DNA from: Myxococcota bacterium
GTDB taxonomy: Bacteria; Myxococcota_A; UBA9160; UBA6930
Length of the DNA: 64,000 nucleotides
Assembly: GCA_028277885.1 (NCBI GenBank)
Contig: JANQFK010000019.1
Location: 21,333-85,332, forward strand
Direction: 5' to 3'
Made by a program: the position numbers and the translations under genes. The notes under the pieces are model-generated. The model worked only from the letters and a program-made list of their open reading frames with translations, made no database searches and was not told where the DNA came from. Of the stretch, positions 53,375 to 63,567 are shown in pieces (within the stretch, counting starts at the first letter, position 1; every line of letters begins with the position of its first letter).

Positions 53375-54336
53375 GCGAGATGGCAAGCGGCGCGAAGCGC
53401 CGCGCGCAGCGAGGTAGCGAGGCGCAGCCAAGCGGCCACCGAAGCGGAGGTTCAGAAGGGCCCGCAAGCGGCGCGAAGCGCCGCGCGCAGCGAGGTAGCG
53501 AGGCGCAGCCGAGCGGCCACCGAAGCGGAGGTTCAGAAGGGCGGCCCGCAAGCGGCGCGAAGCGCCGCGCGCAGCGAGGTGGCGAGGCGCAGCCGAGCGG
53601 CCAGCGAAGCGGAGCCTCGGCAGGACGCCGCCCGTTGGTCATCGCCCACCGCGGGGCGTCGGGACACCGGCCCGAGAACACGCTGCCCGCCTACGAGCTG
53701 GCCGTCCGGCAGGGCGCGGACATGATCGAGATCGACCTCCACACCACCCGCGACGGCGCCGTGGTGGTGACCCACGATGGCGAGCTCTCGGGCCTGGGCG
53801 GGGAGGGCGCCATCGCGGAGGCCAGCGCGGCGCAGGTGCGCGCCCTCGACGCCGGCGAGGGCGAGCGGGTGCCGCTGCTCCACGAGGTGCTCGACGCCTT
53901 CGGCAAGCGCATCCCCTTCAACATCGAGCTCAAGCGCGGCCTGGCGGGCTACTACGCGGGCCTCGAGCGGGCCGCCATCGAGGCCGTGCTCGAGCGGGGT
54001 CTGCTCGACCGAACGCTGTTCTCCTCCTTCTACGACCCCGTCCTGGCGAAGCTCCGCGCGCACTCGCCCGAGGCCCGGGTCGCCTTGCTGATCTCGCGGC
54101 GTCACCCCTTCCAGGCCGTGGAGCGGGCGCGCGCCCTGGGCGCCGAGGCGATCAACCCGGAGGCCGCCATCACCACCACCGAGCTGGTGGGCGAGGCGCA
54201 CGCAGCGGGCCTCGCCGTCTACGTCTTCACCGTCGACGAGCCGTCGGAGATGGAGCGGCTCCTCGACCTCGGGGTGGACGGGCTCTTCACCAACTTTCCG
54301 GACCGGATGCTCGCCCTCCTCGAGCGCAGGAGCTGA
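53371..54336 (+). CDS. ugpQ: Glycerophosphodiester phosphodiesterase (cytosolic type) with repeat-encoded N terminus
   Basis: 321 residues from GTG 53371, which overlaps the glpK stop (GTGA). The GDPD domain begins near residue 88: [48 protein letters not shown], and [24 protein letters not shown] at the end. It hydrolyses glycerophosphodiesters to glycerol-3-phosphate. No signal peptide. Residues ~5-87 are three tandem basic repeats of ~27-28 residues ([20 protein letters not shown] unit). TTG 53635 would give a standard-length enzyme without them, so the true start is open. Confidence 0.88.
   Translation: MSEMASGAKRRAQRGSEAQPSGHRSGGSEGPASGAKRRAQRGSEAQPSGHRSGGSEGRPASGAKRRAQRGGEAQPSGQRSGASAGRRPLVIAHRGASGHRPENTLPAYELAVRQGADMIEIDLHTTRDGAVVVTHDGELSGLGGEGAIAEASAAQVRALDAGEGERVPLLHEVLDAFGKRIPFNIELKRGLAGYYAGLERAAIEAVLERGLLDRTLFSSFYDPVLAKLRAHSPEARVALLISRRHPFQAVERARALGAEAINPEAAITTTELVGEAHAAGLAVYVFTVDEPSEMERLLDLGVDGLFTNFPDRMLALLERRS
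53383..53632. repeat. Three tandem 81/84-bp repeats between glpK and the GDPD core
   Basis: Units start at 53383, 53464 and 53548 with GCAAGCGGCGCGAAGCGCC, contain a GCGGCGC-GAA-GCGCCGC hairpin and end AAGCGGAGGTTCAGAAGG. Lengths 81 and 84 are multiples of three and all three copies stay open in the GDPD frame. Copies 1 and 2 are almost identical; copy 3 has diverged at its end. Confidence 0.9.
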
Positions 54337-54364
54337 CTCGCGTTCACCCGAGGGGATCATTCTG

Positions 54365-54393
54365 TTGACACCCCGGGGTGGACCTCATAGACT
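54365..54393 (+). promoter_or_regulatory. sigma70-type promoter of gltBD
   Basis: TTGACA (perfect -35), 17-base spacer, TAGACT. Strongest promoter-like sequence in the window. The predicted start near 54400 gives a leader of ~138 bases. Confidence 0.7.
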
Positions 54394-54447
54394 CCGACCT
54401 CCGAAAACTCTCGAACTCTCGCTCACTTTCGCGATTTCGCCGATCGT

Positions 54448-54468
54448 CCGCTCGATCCTCTCGAGCGG
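54448..54468 (+). promoter_or_regulatory. Hairpin in the gltB leader
   Basis: CCGCTCGA-TCCTC-TCGAGCGG, a perfect 8-bp stem in the middle of the long gltB 5' leader. There is no T-run after it, so it is not an intrinsic terminator as it stands. Confidence 0.45.
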
Positions 54469-54537
54469 CCGACGAAGCCGGGTGCGCGCCGAGAGGCTGC
54501 ACCGTCGGAAGCGACTGACGAACACGAGGTCGGGCCC

Positions 54538-57500
54538 ATGCGACAACCTGGACGACGATCCGAGCCGATCCAGCGGGCCGGTGCGATTCGCCGCCCCCCC
54601 GGGCTCCAGGGCCTCTACGACCCGGCCCTCGAGCACGACGCCTGCGGGGTCGGCTTCGTCGCCAACATGCACGGCGAGCGGAGCCACGACGTCATCCACA
54701 AGGGCATCGAGGTGCTGTGCAACCTCGAGCACCGCGGCGCCTGCGGCTGCGACCCCGAGACCGGCGACGGCGCCGGCGTCGTGATCCAGCAGCCCGACGC
54801 CCTGTGGCGCAAGGAGGCCGCCCGACTGGGCTTCGAGCTGCCCGCCCCGGGCGCCTACGCGGTGGGGATGGTGTTCGTGGACCGCGACGAGCAGGCCGGC
54901 GCCTGGATGGAGCGCGAGCTCGACCGGATCGTCGCCGAAGAGGGCCAGGAGGTGCTCGGCTGGCGCGACGTGCCCCACGACCCCCAGGCCATCGGCTGGC
55001 TCGCCCGGGAGAGCCTGCCGCGGCTGCGCCAGGTCTTCGTGGCGGCCCGCGGCCCCCAGGCCGAGGACGTCGATACCTTCGAGCGCAAGCTCTACGTGAT
55101 CCGGCGCCAGGTGGAGAAGTCGGTCTGGGAGCACGAGCACCACGGCCAGGACCACTTCTTCTACGTCCCGTCGCTGTCGAGCCGGACCATCGCCTACGTG
55201 GGCCTGCTGATGCCGACCCAGATCGAGGCCTTCTTCCCGGACCTCACCGACCCGGACGCGGTCTCGGCCCTGGCCCTGGTGCACTCGCGCTACAGCACCA
55301 ACACCCTCGGCGCCTGGGACCTCGCCCACCCCTTCCGCTACCTCGCCCACAACGGCGAGATCAACACGGTCCAGGGCAACGAGTACTGGATGCGCGCCCG
55401 CGAGGGCACCCTCGAGTCGGAGCTCTTCGGCGACGACCTCGCCAAGCTCTACCCGATCCTGCGCGAGGGTGCGTCGGACTCGGCACGCTTCGACAACGCC
55501 CTCGAGTTCCTGTGCCTAGCCGGCCGCGACCTCCCCGAAGCGGTGCTGATGATGATCCCCGAGGCGTGGGAGAACCGGGACGACATGGACCCGGACCTGC
55601 GCGCCTTCTACGAGTACCACTCCTTCCTGATGGAGCCCTGGGACGGCCCCGCCTCCCTGGCCTTCACCGACGGGCGCAAGATCGGCGCCGTGCTGGACCG
55701 CAACGGCCTGCGCCCCTCGCGCTACGTGGTCACCAAGGACGGCTTCGTGGTGATGGCGTCCGAGGTGGGCGTGCTCGACATCCCGCCGGAAGACATCGTG
55801 ATGAAGGAGCGCCTGCACCCGGGCAAGATCTTCGTGGTCGACCTCGAGCAGGGCCGCATCATCGACGACGGGGAGGTGAAGCGCGGCTACGTGGCCCGGC
55901 GCCCCTATCGCGACTGGGTCGAGGCCAACCGCGTGGTGCTCTCGGAGCTGCCCCGGTCCGGGGAGGCGCCGCCCGCCATGGGCGAGGAGGAGCGCTTCTC
56001 CCTCCAGCAGGTGTTCGGCTACACCAGCGAGGACCTCAAGGTGCTCCTCGCCCCCATGGCGGTGGACGGCAAGTGGCCCATCGGCTCCATGGGCGAGGAC
56101 GCCGCCCTGGCCTGTCTCTCGGACCGGCCGCAGATGCTCTACCGCTACTTCAAGCAGCGCTTCGCCCAGGTCTCGAACCCGGCCATGGACTCCATCAACG
56201 AGCGGCCGGTGATGGCCCTCTTCTCGCCCCTGGGCGCCGAGGGGAACCTGCTCGAGGAGACCGCGGGCCACGCCCGGATGGTGCGCGTCGAGCACCCGGT
56301 GATCACCGACGACGAGCTCGAGGCCCTGCGCGGGATCTCGCTGCCGGGCTTCCAGAGCCGCACCCTGACCTGCCTGTTCAAGGTGGCGGACGGCGGCGAG
56401 GGCCTGCGCGCCGCCCTCGACACGCTCTGCGCCGAGGCCGAGGCGGCGGTCTCCGAGGGCGTGAACCTGCTGATCCTCTCGGATCGCGGCGTCACGCCGG
56501 ACCTGGCGCCGATCCCCATGCTCCTCGCCACCGGCGCCGTGCACCACCACCTGATCCGCAAGACCCTGCGCACGCGCTGCGGGCTGATCTGCGAGACCGG
56601 CGAGGCCCGCGAGGTGGCCCACATGGCGCTGCTGATCGGCTACGGGGCCGGCGCCATCAACCCCTACCTCGCCTTCGCGACCCTCGACGAGCTGGTGGCC
56701 GACGTCACCTACACCCCCGAGGAGCTCGACGCCGAGACCGCCCGCACGAACTTCGTGAAGGCCAACGACAAGGGCCTGCTCAAGACCTTCGCCAAGATGG
56801 GCATCTCCACCCTGCAGTCCTACCGGGGCGCCCAGATCTTCGAGGCCGTGGGCCTCGACCGCGATCTCGTGGAGCGCTGCTTCTCGGGCACCGCCTCCCG
56901 GGTCTCCGGCGTGGGCTACGAGGTGCTGGCGCGGGAGGCGGCCCTGCGCCACGAGCGCGCCTTCCCGGCGGGCGACTGGGTGTACCCCGAGCTCGACCCC
57001 GGAGGCTTCTACCAGTGGCGTGCGCGCGGCGAGCGGCACACCTTCAACCCGCGCACCGTCTCGCACCTCCAGATCGCGCTGCGCGAGGGCAGCTACGAGC
57101 GCTACAAGGAGTTCAGCGCGGCGGCGGACGGCGACAGCCAAAACGCCTGCACGCTGCGCAGCCTGTTCCGCTTCAAGGAGGGGCTCCGCGAGCCGGTCCC
57201 CCTGGCCCGCGTCGAGCCCGCCAGCGAGATCGTGAAGCGCTTCTGCACCGGCGCCATGTCCTACGGGTCGATCTCCCTCGAGGCCCACCAGACCCTGGCC
57301 ATCGCGATGAACCGCCTCGGCGGCAAGAGCAACACCGGCGAGGGCGGCGAGGACCCGGACCGCTTCACCCCGGACGCGAACGGCGACCTGCGGCGCAGCG
57401 CCATCAAGCAGGTGGCGTCGGGGCGCTTCGGCGTGACCAGCTGGTACCTGGTCAACTCCGACGAGATGCAGATCAAGGTGGCCCAGGGCGCCAAGCCCGG

Positions 57501-59121
57501 CGAGGGCGGCGAGCTGCCCGGCCACAAGGTGAACGAGACCATCGCGAAGGTGCGCCACTCGACGCCGGGAGTGGGCCTGATCTCGCCGCCGCCCCACCAC
57601 GACATCTACTCCATCGAGGACCTGGCCCAGCTGATCTACGACCTGAAGAACGCCAACCGGCGGGCCGGGGTCTCGGTGAAGCTCGTCTCCGTGACCGGCG
57701 TCGGCACCATCGCGGCGGGCGTCTCCAAGGGCAAGGCCGACGGCGTGCTGATCAGCGGCCACGACGGCGGAACCGGCGCCTCGCCCCAGGCCTCGATCAA
57801 GTACGCGGGGCTGCCCTGGGAGATCGGCCTCGCCGAGACCCAGCAGACCCTGGTGCTGAACGACCTGCGCGGGCGCATCCGCGTGCAGACCGACGGCGGC
57901 CTCAAGACCGGGCGCGACGTCGCCATCGCGGCGCTGCTCGGTGCCGACGAGTTCGGCTTCTCCACGGCGCCGCTGGTCGCCATCGGCTGCATCCTGATGC
58001 GCGTCTGCCACCTCAACACCTGCCCGGTGGGCATCGCCACCCAGGACCCGGAGCTCCGCAAGCGCTTCGCCGGCACCCCGGACAGCGTGGTCCAGTACCT
58101 GCTCTGGATCGCCGAGGAGGTGCGCGAGATCATGGCGGAGCTCGGCTTCGAGGCCCTCGACGACATGATCGGCCGGGTGGAGTGCCTCGACGTCGAGAAG
58201 GCCGCGAACCACTGGAAGCAGAAGGGGCTCGACTTCTCGGCGCTGTTCCACAAGCCCGACGTGTCCCATCCGATCCACCACTGCGAGAAGCAGCGGCTCG
58301 CCGAGGAGCTCGAGTCGGTGATCGACCAGGAGTTCCTGGTCCAGGCCCGCCCGGCCCTCGAGCGGCGCGAGAAGGTCGTGATCGAGCGGGACGTGAAGAA
58401 CACGGACCGCACCGTGGGGACCATCCTCGGCTCCGAGGTCTCCCGGGCCCACGGCGAGGCCGGCCTTCCCGAGGACACCATCACCCTCAAGCTGCGCGGC
58501 AGCGCGGGGCAGAGCCTCGCGGCGTTCTGCACCCACGGCATGACGTTCGAGGTGGAGGGCGACACGAACGACTACTGCGGCAAGGGCCTGTGCGGCGCCA
58601 AGATCATCGTGAAGGTGCCCGAGGGCTCGAGCTTCGAGCCCTCGAAGAACATCATCACCGGCAACGTGGTGCTCTACGGCGCCACCGGCGGCGAGGCCTA
58701 CTTCCAGGGCGTGGCCGGTGAGCGCTTCTGCGTCCGCAACAGCGGGGCGAACACGGTGGTGGAGGGCGTCGGCGAGCACGGCTGCGAGTACATGACCGGG
58801 GGGCGCGCCGTGGTGCTGGGCCCCACGGGACGCAACTTCGGCGCCGGCATGAGCGGCGGCATCGCCTACGTGCTGGACGAGGACGGCGGCTTCGCGGGCC
58901 GCGTGAACCCCGAGACCGTGGACCTCGACCCCCTCGACGACGAGGACGTGGAGTTCCTGCAGCGAATGATCCGCAACCACTTCCGCTACACGCGCAGCAC
59001 CCGGGCCGACGACGTGCTGCGCAAGTGGGACACCTACGCGCCCAAGTTCGTGAAGGTGTTCCCCCGGGACTACAAGCGGGCGCTCGGCGACCGCCTCGAC
59101 GCGGGGAGCGGCGATGGGTGA
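54538..59121 (+). CDS. gltB: Glutamate synthase, large subunit
   Basis: 1527 residues. A short propeptide of 35 residues precedes the class II amidotransferase nucleophile C36 ([10 protein letters not shown]). Then the central domain, the FMN synthase domain ([29 protein letters not shown]), the 3Fe-4S cysteines in [17 protein letters not shown], and the C-terminal beta-helix ([20 protein letters not shown]). It makes two glutamates from glutamine and 2-oxoglutarate with GltD. Strong own promoter; ATG overlaps gltD by 8 bases at the end. Confidence 0.97.
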   Translation: MRQPGRRSEPIQRAGAIRRPPGLQGLYDPALEHDACGVGFVANMHGERSHDVIHKGIEVLCNLEHRGACGCDPETGDGAGVVIQQPDALWRKEAARLGFELPAPGAYAVGMVFVDRDEQAGAWMERELDRIVAEEGQEVLGWRDVPHDPQAIGWLARESLPRLRQVFVAARGPQAEDVDTFERKLYVIRRQVEKSVWEHEHHGQDHFFYVPSLSSRTIAYVGLLMPTQIEAFFPDLTDPDAVSALALVHSRYSTNTLGAWDLAHPFRYLAHNGEINTVQGNEYWMRAREGTLESELFGDDLAKLYPILREGASDSARFDNALEFLCLAGRDLPEAVLMMIPEAWENRDDMDPDLRAFYEYHSFLMEPWDGPASLAFTDGRKIGAVLDRNGLRPSRYVVTKDGFVVMASEVGVLDIPPEDIVMKERLHPGKIFVVDLEQGRIIDDGEVKRGYVARRPYRDWVEANRVVLSELPRSGEAPPAMGEEERFSLQQVFGYTSEDLKVLLAPMAVDGKWPIGSMGEDAALACLSDRPQMLYRYFKQRFAQVSNPAMDSINERPVMALFSPLGAEGNLLEETAGHARMVRVEHPVITDDELEALRGISLPGFQSRTLTCLFKVADGGEGLRAALDTLCAEAEAAVSEGVNLLILSDRGVTPDLAPIPMLLATGAVHHHLIRKTLRTRCGLICETGEAREVAHMALLIGYGAGAINPYLAFATLDELVADVTYTPEELDAETARTNFVKANDKGLLKTFAKMGISTLQSYRGAQIFEAVGLDRDLVERCFSGTASRVSGVGYEVLAREAALRHERAFPAGDWVYPELDPGGFYQWRARGERHTFNPRTVSHLQIALREGSYERYKEFSAAADGDSQNACTLRSLFRFKEGLREPVPLARVEPASEIVKRFCTGAMSYGSISLEAHQTLAIAMNRLGGKSNTGEGGEDPDRFTPDANGDLRRSAIKQVASGRFGVTSWYLVNSDEMQIKVAQGAKPGEGGELPGHKVNETIAKVRHSTPGVGLISPPPHHDIYSIEDLAQLIYDLKNANRRAGVSVKLVSVTGVGTIAAGVSKGKADGVLISGHDGGTGASPQASIKYAGLPWEIGLAETQQTLVLNDLRGRIRVQTDGGLKTGRDVAIAALLGADEFGFSTAPLVAIGCILMRVCHLNTCPVGIATQDPELRKRFAGTPDSVVQYLLWIAEEVREIMAELGFEALDDMIGRVECLDVEKAANHWKQKGLDFSALFHKPDVSHPIHHCEKQRLAEELESVIDQEFLVQARPALERREKVVIERDVKNTDRTVGTILGSEVSRAHGEAGLPEDTITLKLRGSAGQSLAAFCTHGMTFEVEGDTNDYCGKGLCGAKIIVKVPEGSSFEPSKNIITGNVVLYGATGGEAYFQGVAGERFCVRNSGANTVVEGVGEHGCEYMTGGRAVVLGPTGRNFGAGMSGGIAYVLDEDGGFAGRVNPETVDLDPLDDEDVEFLQRMIRNHFRYTRSTRADDVLRKWDTYAPKFVKVFPRDYKRALGDRLDAGSGDG

Positions 59122-60583
59122 TCCGCGAGGCTTCCTGAAGCACGACCGCGAGGGCGTGGCCTACCGGCCCGTGGCCGAGCGCCTGGAGGACTGGCGCGAG
59201 GTCCAGACCGACTTCCCCGAGGCCAAGACCCGCACCCAGGCCTCGCGCTGCATGGACTGCGGCATCCCGTTCTGCAACGACGGCTGCCCGCTGGGGAACA
59301 TCATCCCGGACTGGAACGACCTGGTGTTCCGCGGCAAGTGGGAGGACGCGCTCTCGCGCCTCCACTCCACCAACAACTTCCCCGAGTTCACCGGCCTGGT
59401 GTGCCCGGCGCCCTGCGAGCAGGCCTGCGTGCTCGGCATCAACGACGACCCGGTCACCATCAAGCAGGTCGAGTGGGAGATCATCCGCAAGGGCTGGAGC
59501 GAGGGCTGGGTGCGGCCGGTGAAGCCCGAGCGCCGCAGCGGCCGCTCCGTCGCGGTGGTGGGCTCGGGCCCGGCGGGCCTGTCCGCCGCCCAGCAGCTCA
59601 CCCGGGCGGGCCACACCGTCACGGTCTTCGAGAAGGCCGACCGCATCGGCGGCCTGCTGCGCTACGGCATCCCGGACTTCAAGCTCGAGAAGTGGATCAT
59701 CGACCGGCGCCTCGAGCAGATGCGGGAGGAGGGCGTCTCCTTCCAGGCCGGCGTGCACGTGGGGCGGGACCTCTCGGTGCCGGAGCTGCGGCGCGGCTTC
59801 GACGCGGTCCTGCTGTGCATGGGCAGCGAGCAGCCCCGGGACCTCCCGGTGGAGGGCCGGGAGCTGGCCGGCGTCGAGTACGCCATGGACTTCCTGCCCC
59901 AGCAGAACCGGCGCGTGGCGGGCGACGCCGTGGATGCCGCGCGGGAGATCCTGGCCACGGACAAGCACGTGGTGATCCTCGGCGGTGGCGACACGGGCTC
60001 CGACTGCGTCGGCACGTCGCACCGCCAGGGCGCCCGCTCGGTCACCTCCATCGAGCTGCTGCCCCAGCCTCCCCAGGGGCGCCACGCCTCGGAGCCCTGG
60101 CCGCTTCCCATGCGCATGACCTTCAACGTCTCCAGCTCCCACGCCGAGGGGGGCGAGCGCGAGTACGCCGTGATGACCAAGCGCTTCCAGGGCGAGGGCG
60201 GGCGGGTGAAGTCGCTCCACGGGGTGCGGGTCGACTTCGACCGCGACGCGCTCCAGCGCCCGGTGATGCAGAGCATGCGCGAGGTCCCGGGAAGCGAGTT
60301 CGAGATCCCGGCGGACCTCGTGCTGCTCGCCATGGGCTTCATCCACCCGGTCCACGAGGGCCTCGTCGAGGGTCTCGGCGTGGAGCTCGACCCGCGCGGC
60401 AACGTGAAGGCGAGCACCCGGGACTTCACGACCTCCGAGCCCGGCGTGTTCGCCGCCGGTGACGTGCGCCGCGGCCAGTCTCTCGTGGTGTGGGCCCAGT
60501 GGGAGGGCCGCGAGGCGGCCCGCGCCGTGGACGCGTACCTCGCCGGCGACTCCAAGCTCCCTTCGCGCAACCGCTACGTCTGA
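59114..60583 (+). CDS. gltD: Glutamate synthase, small subunit
   Basis: 489 residues. N-terminal 4Fe-4S cysteine clusters [17 protein letters not shown] and [15 protein letters not shown]-binding [19 protein letters not shown] with [21 protein letters not shown]-binding [15 protein letters not shown], and the C-terminal [17 protein letters not shown]. It passes electrons from NADPH to GltB. The ATG lies inside the last codons of gltB. Confidence 0.97.
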   Translation: MGDPRGFLKHDREGVAYRPVAERLEDWREVQTDFPEAKTRTQASRCMDCGIPFCNDGCPLGNIIPDWNDLVFRGKWEDALSRLHSTNNFPEFTGLVCPAPCEQACVLGINDDPVTIKQVEWEIIRKGWSEGWVRPVKPERRSGRSVAVVGSGPAGLSAAQQLTRAGHTVTVFEKADRIGGLLRYGIPDFKLEKWIIDRRLEQMREEGVSFQAGVHVGRDLSVPELRRGFDAVLLCMGSEQPRDLPVEGRELAGVEYAMDFLPQQNRRVAGDAVDAAREILATDKHVVILGGGDTGSDCVGTSHRQGARSVTSIELLPQPPQGRHASEPWPLPMRMTFNVSSSHAEGGEREYAVMTKRFQGEGGRVKSLHGVRVDFDRDALQRPVMQSMREVPGSEFEIPADLVLLAMGFIHPVHEGLVEGLGVELDPRGNVKASTRDFTTSEPGVFAAGDVRRGQSLVVWAQWEGREAARAVDAYLAGDSKLPSRNRYV

Positions 60584-60634
60584 GGCCGGGCGGCTTCCCG
60601 TCGGGGGAAAGTTCGCCCGATTCCCGGATCCTTC

Positions 60635-60664
60635 TTGACGCCCTTCCGGCGAGGTCGGTACGAT
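60635..60664 (+). promoter_or_regulatory. sigma70-type promoter of the coiled-coil/zapA operon
   Basis: TTGACG, 18-base spacer, TACGAT. Five and four of six consensus matches. Predicted start near 60671, about 17 bases before the proposed ATT start of the first gene. Confidence 0.55.
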
Positions 60665-60687
60665 GACCTCGACACGGGGGGCGCGTC

Positions 60688-61002
60688 ATTTCCGACTCCA
60701 GCGGCGAGCGCTACGACTTCGATCGGCTCGAGCGCGCCATGCGCGGCCTGGTCGAGCGCTACCGCGCGCTGCAGGAGGAGAACCGCAAGCTCGGGCGCGC
60801 CCTCGCCGAGCGCGAGACGCACGTGCGCAGCCTCGACGAGCGCATCCTCGAGATGGGCCAGCGCCGCGAGGACGCCGCCAAGCGCATTGACGACCTGATC
60901 GCCCAGATCGATCGCATGGACGCCAGCCTCGCCGCGCGCAGCCCGGCACAGGAGGCCGCGGCCCCGGCGGCCCACGCCGCCGACTCGGAGGCCGTGGGCT
61001 AG
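60688..61002 (+). CDS. Small coiled-coil protein upstream of zapA (ZapB-like?)
   Basis: About 104 residues if started at ATT 60688, 87 from ATG 60739. Predicted almost wholly coiled coil: YDFDRLERAMRGLVERYRAL, QEENRKLGRALAERETHVRS, IDDLIAQIDRMDASLA, then a disordered Ala-rich tail. The ATG start lacks a ribosome site and would cut the coil; a G-run sits 7 bases before ATT. The gene starts the operon with zapA, so a role in Z-ring organisation is likely but inferred from position and coiled-coil character only. Confidence 0.7.
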   Translation: MSDSSGERYDFDRLERAMRGLVERYRALQEENRKLGRALAERETHVRSLDERILEMGQRREDAAKRIDDLIAQIDRMDASLAARSPAQEAAAPAAHAADSEAVG

Positions 61003-61003
61003 G

Positions 61004-61321
61004 GTGTCGGCCAAGCGCACCATCCCGGTGCAGATCCTCGGCCAGGAGTACCGGATCCGCAGCGACGCCGACGAGGGCCTGATCCGGCGCGCCGCCGCCA
61101 TGGTGGACGAGACCATGGCCCGGCTCCGCGACCGCACCGGCACCGTGGACACCCAGAGCGTGGCGGTGCTCGCCGCGCTCAACATCGCCAACAACCTGCT
61201 GCTCTCGCGGGAGCAGGGCGTGCCCGGCGAGCCCGCGGAGGGGCTCGATCCCGAGCGCTTCGGTCCGCTCATCGAGATGGTCGAGGCCGCGCTGCGGGAC
61301 GAGGCGCCCCCCGCCCACTGA
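61004..61321 (+). CDS. zapA: Cell division protein ZapA
   Basis: 105 residues. TIPVQILGQEYRIRSDADEGLIRRAAAMVDETM is the ZapA N-terminal domain; SVAVLAALNIANNLL is the conserved helix before the coiled-coil. ZapA crosslinks FtsZ filaments. GTG start 1 base after the coiled-coil gene stop. In many proteobacteria 6S RNA follows zapA; only 7 bases separate it from the next gene here. Confidence 0.9.
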   Translation: MSAKRTIPVQILGQEYRIRSDADEGLIRRAAAMVDETMARLRDRTGTVDTQSVAVLAALNIANNLLLSREQGVPGEPAEGLDPERFGPLIEMVEAALRDEAPPAH

Positions 61322-61328
61322 GCGAGCC

Positions 61329-61919
61329 GTGGAGCCCGGCGCCGCCAAGCGCTGCCTGCGCGCGGCCATGGAGGCGCGCCGCCGGGCCCTCGACGCCGAG
61401 GCCCGGGCCGCGGCCGGCGAGGCCGTGGCGCGCCACCTCGCGGCCTGGCAGGCCTTCGCCGAGGCGCCGCGCATCGCGCTCTACGCCGAGCTCGGCGCGG
61501 AGCTCCCCACCCGGGCCCTGGTGGCGCGCGCCCGGGAGCGCGGCCAGCTCCTGCTGTGGCCGCGGGTGGACGCCGGGGGCCGGCTCGAGTTCGCCGCCTG
61601 TGCCGATCCCGACGAGCTCGTGCCCGGGCGCCACGGCGTCCGCGTGCCGCCGCCGGAGAGTCCCGCCGTCGCCCTCGAGGGGTCCGATCTCGTGGTGGTG
61701 CCCGGTCTCGCCTTCGACCGCGACGGCGGTCGCCTGGGGCGCGGCGGCGGCCACTACGACCGCGCCTTTCCGCCGGGCCGCCGCGGTGGACCGCGGAGGG
61801 TGGGGGCGGGCTACGTGTTCCAGGTGGTGGAGGCCGTGCCCCGCGAGCCCCACGACGGGCGCGTCCACGCCCTCGCCACCCCGGACGGCGTGCTAGCTTG
61901 CGCCGGCGATTGCCCATGA
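61329..61919 (+). CDS. fau: 5-formyltetrahydrofolate cyclo-ligase
   Basis: 196 residues. Short N-terminal helix with K-R-C-L-R-A, then IALYAELGAELPT, and the family signature GLAFDRDGGRLGRGGGHYDR. It converts 5-formyl-THF to methenyl-THF. Order zapA-fau is widely conserved. The stop overlaps the tyrS ATG by ATGA. Confidence 0.92.
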   Translation: MEPGAAKRCLRAAMEARRRALDAEARAAAGEAVARHLAAWQAFAEAPRIALYAELGAELPTRALVARARERGQLLLWPRVDAGGRLEFAACADPDELVPGRHGVRVPPPESPAVALEGSDLVVVPGLAFDRDGGRLGRGGGHYDRAFPPGRRGGPRRVGAGYVFQVVEAVPREPHDGRVHALATPDGVLACAGDCP

Positions 61920-63223
61920 GCGAGCGACCCACGGACTTCATCGAGGAGCTCGCCTGGCGGGGCCTGCTCTACCAGCGCACCGCCGAGGACGAGCTCGACG
62001 AGCACCTGGCCACGCCCGGGCGCGTGGGCTACTGCGGCTTCGACCCGACCGCGGACAGCCTCACCATCGGGAACTTCGTGCAGGTGCGGCTGCTGATGCT
62101 CTGGCAGCAGGCGGGTCACCGCCCCATCGCGCTGATGGGTGGCGCCACGGGCCTGATCGGCGACCCCTCGGGCAAGGACGCGGAGCGGCCCCTGCTGCGC
62201 TCGGACCAGGTGGAGCACAACGTCGAGAGCCAGAAGCGCATCCTCGAGGGCCTGCTCGACTTCGACCCCGCCAACCCGAGCGGCGCCATCCTGGTGAACA
62301 ACTTCGACTGGCTGGGCCAGCTCGGCTTCCTGATCGTGCTGCGCGACGTCGGCAAGCACTTCTCGGTGAACAGCATGATCCAGCGCGAGGCCGTGAAGGA
62401 GCGCCTCCACGGGCGCGGCCACGGCATCAGCTACACCGAGTTCAGCTACGCGCTGCTCCAGGCCTACGACTTCCTGCACCTGCGCCGGGAGTACGGCTGC
62501 ACGGTCCAGACCGCGGGCTCGGACCAGTACGGCAACATCGTCTCGGGCATCGACCTGATCCGGCGGGTGCTGGGCCCCGAGGAGGGCCACGCCTACGGGA
62601 TCACCAGCCCCCTGGTGACCCACTCCGACGGCCGCAAGATCGGCAAGTCCGAGCGCGGCGCCGTCTGGCTCACCGCCGACCGCACCAGCCCCTACGCGTT
62701 CTACCAGTACTGGATCAACGTCCCCGATGCGGACGTCGAGTCCTTCCTGAAGTGGTTCACGATGCTGGGGCGGGAGGAGATCGCGGAGCTGGTGGCGCGC
62801 CACGCCCAGGCGCCCCAGGAGCGCCACGCCCAGCGCGGGCTGGCCGACCACATGACGGACCTGGTGCACGGGCGCGAGGAGCGCGGCCGCGTGGCGCGCG
62901 CGAGCGAGGCGGTGTTCGGGCGCGGCGACCTGCGCGAGCTCGACCCCGGGACGCTCTCGCAGCTGGTGGCCGAGCTGCCCCACTCCGCCCATCCCCGGGA
63001 CCGCCTCGCCGGCGAGGGCGTGGCCCTGGTGGAGCTGCTGCCCGAGACGGGGCTGGCGCGCTCGAAGCGCGAGGCCCGGGAGTTCCTCGGCAACGGGGCG
63101 GTCTCGGTGAACGGCGACCGCGCCGATCCGGACCGCCACCTCCGGGCATCGGACCTGCTCCACGACCGCACCCTGCTGCTGCGCCGGGGCAAGAAGCAGT
63201 GGCACGCCACGGTCTGGGACTAG
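61916..63223 (+). CDS. tyrS: Tyrosyl-tRNA synthetase
   Basis: 435 residues. Class I core: YCGFDPTADSLTIGNFVQ, GGATGLIGDPSGK, NSMIQREAVKERL, QTAGSDQYGNIVSGI, and K241-I-G-K-S245 as the KMSKS loop; a C-terminal S4 domain (ARSKREAREFLGNGAVSVNG). The HIGH motif reads T50-I-G-N53, without either histidine. It charges tRNA-Tyr. Strong intrinsic terminator 70 bases after the stop. Confidence 0.95.
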   Translation: MSERPTDFIEELAWRGLLYQRTAEDELDEHLATPGRVGYCGFDPTADSLTIGNFVQVRLLMLWQQAGHRPIALMGGATGLIGDPSGKDAERPLLRSDQVEHNVESQKRILEGLLDFDPANPSGAILVNNFDWLGQLGFLIVLRDVGKHFSVNSMIQREAVKERLHGRGHGISYTEFSYALLQAYDFLHLRREYGCTVQTAGSDQYGNIVSGIDLIRRVLGPEEGHAYGITSPLVTHSDGRKIGKSERGAVWLTADRTSPYAFYQYWINVPDADVESFLKWFTMLGREEIAELVARHAQAPQERHAQRGLADHMTDLVHGREERGRVARASEAVFGRGDLRELDPGTLSQLVAELPHSAHPRDRLAGEGVALVELLPETGLARSKREAREFLGNGAVSVNGDRADPDRHLRASDLLHDRTLLLRRGKKQWHATVWD

Positions 63224-63250
63224 GCCCCCGGGGGAATCCGCCTCGGACCC

Positions 63251-63279
63251 TTGACTGGACCGAGGCCGAATCGTAACTT
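63251..63279 (+). promoter_or_regulatory. sigma70-type promoter ahead of the rRNA operon
   Basis: TTGACT, 17-base spacer, TAACTT. Predicted start near 63286, only a few bases before the terminator hairpin at 63292. It is the best promoter-like sequence in the rRNA leader region. Confidence 0.5.
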
Positions 63280-63291
63280 CCGCCTCCTGCT

Positions 63292-63323
63292 GGACGGAGG
63301 CCACCTGGGCTCCGTCCTTTTTT
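63292..63323 (+). terminator. Intrinsic terminator after tyrS
   Basis: GGACGGAG stem (63292-63299) pairs perfectly with CTCCGTCC (63310-63317), followed by six T residues (63318-63323). It is the clearest rho-independent terminator in the window. Confidence 0.85.
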
Positions 63324-63567
63324 CCCGGCGGGTCCCGTCCCCGGGACCCCGGGTCGCCCGCGGAGCCCCTCACAGGCTCCCCAAGGCTTCGCTCGGTCTT
63401 TGAAAACCGAATAGCGTGTGGTCCGGCGAGTCGGCTGTGACTCGCCTGGACGGTGACGGGTCCAAGTCACCAAGGGCGTCCGCGGAATTCAGCCACCGTG
63501 GACGCATCGATGTATCCGAACAACGAAGCGCGTTCGCGCTTCGGCGCAGCGCGTTTCGGCCAAGTTC

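Larger units (their letters stand above)
63224..63567 (+). other. rRNA operon leader region
   Basis: No protein gene in 344 bases. Contents in order: promoter 63251-63279, terminator hairpin 63292-63323, a boxA-like TCTTTGAAAAC (63397-63407), hairpins at 63425-63446 (8-bp stem), 63452-63471 (6-bp stem) and 63524-63543 (8-bp stem, loop GTTC), then the 16S start. BoxA-like site and stems fit an antitermination and RNase III leader. Confidence 0.6.

Noticed and set aside
53383..53632. Possible CRISPR array
   Set aside because: Units are directly adjacent without unique spacers and there are no cas genes.
54365..54784. Short open frame over the gltB leader and start
   Set aside because: It overlaps the promoter -35 box and the conserved gltB N terminus in another frame; no ribosome site and no family.
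55516..58980. Long minus-strand open frame opposite gltB
   Set aside because: Same reason: low-complexity composition, no family, and gltB is certain on the other strand.
61315..61335. 6S RNA between zapA and the cyclo-ligase gene
   Set aside because: Only 7 bases separate the two genes, so no RNA gene fits.
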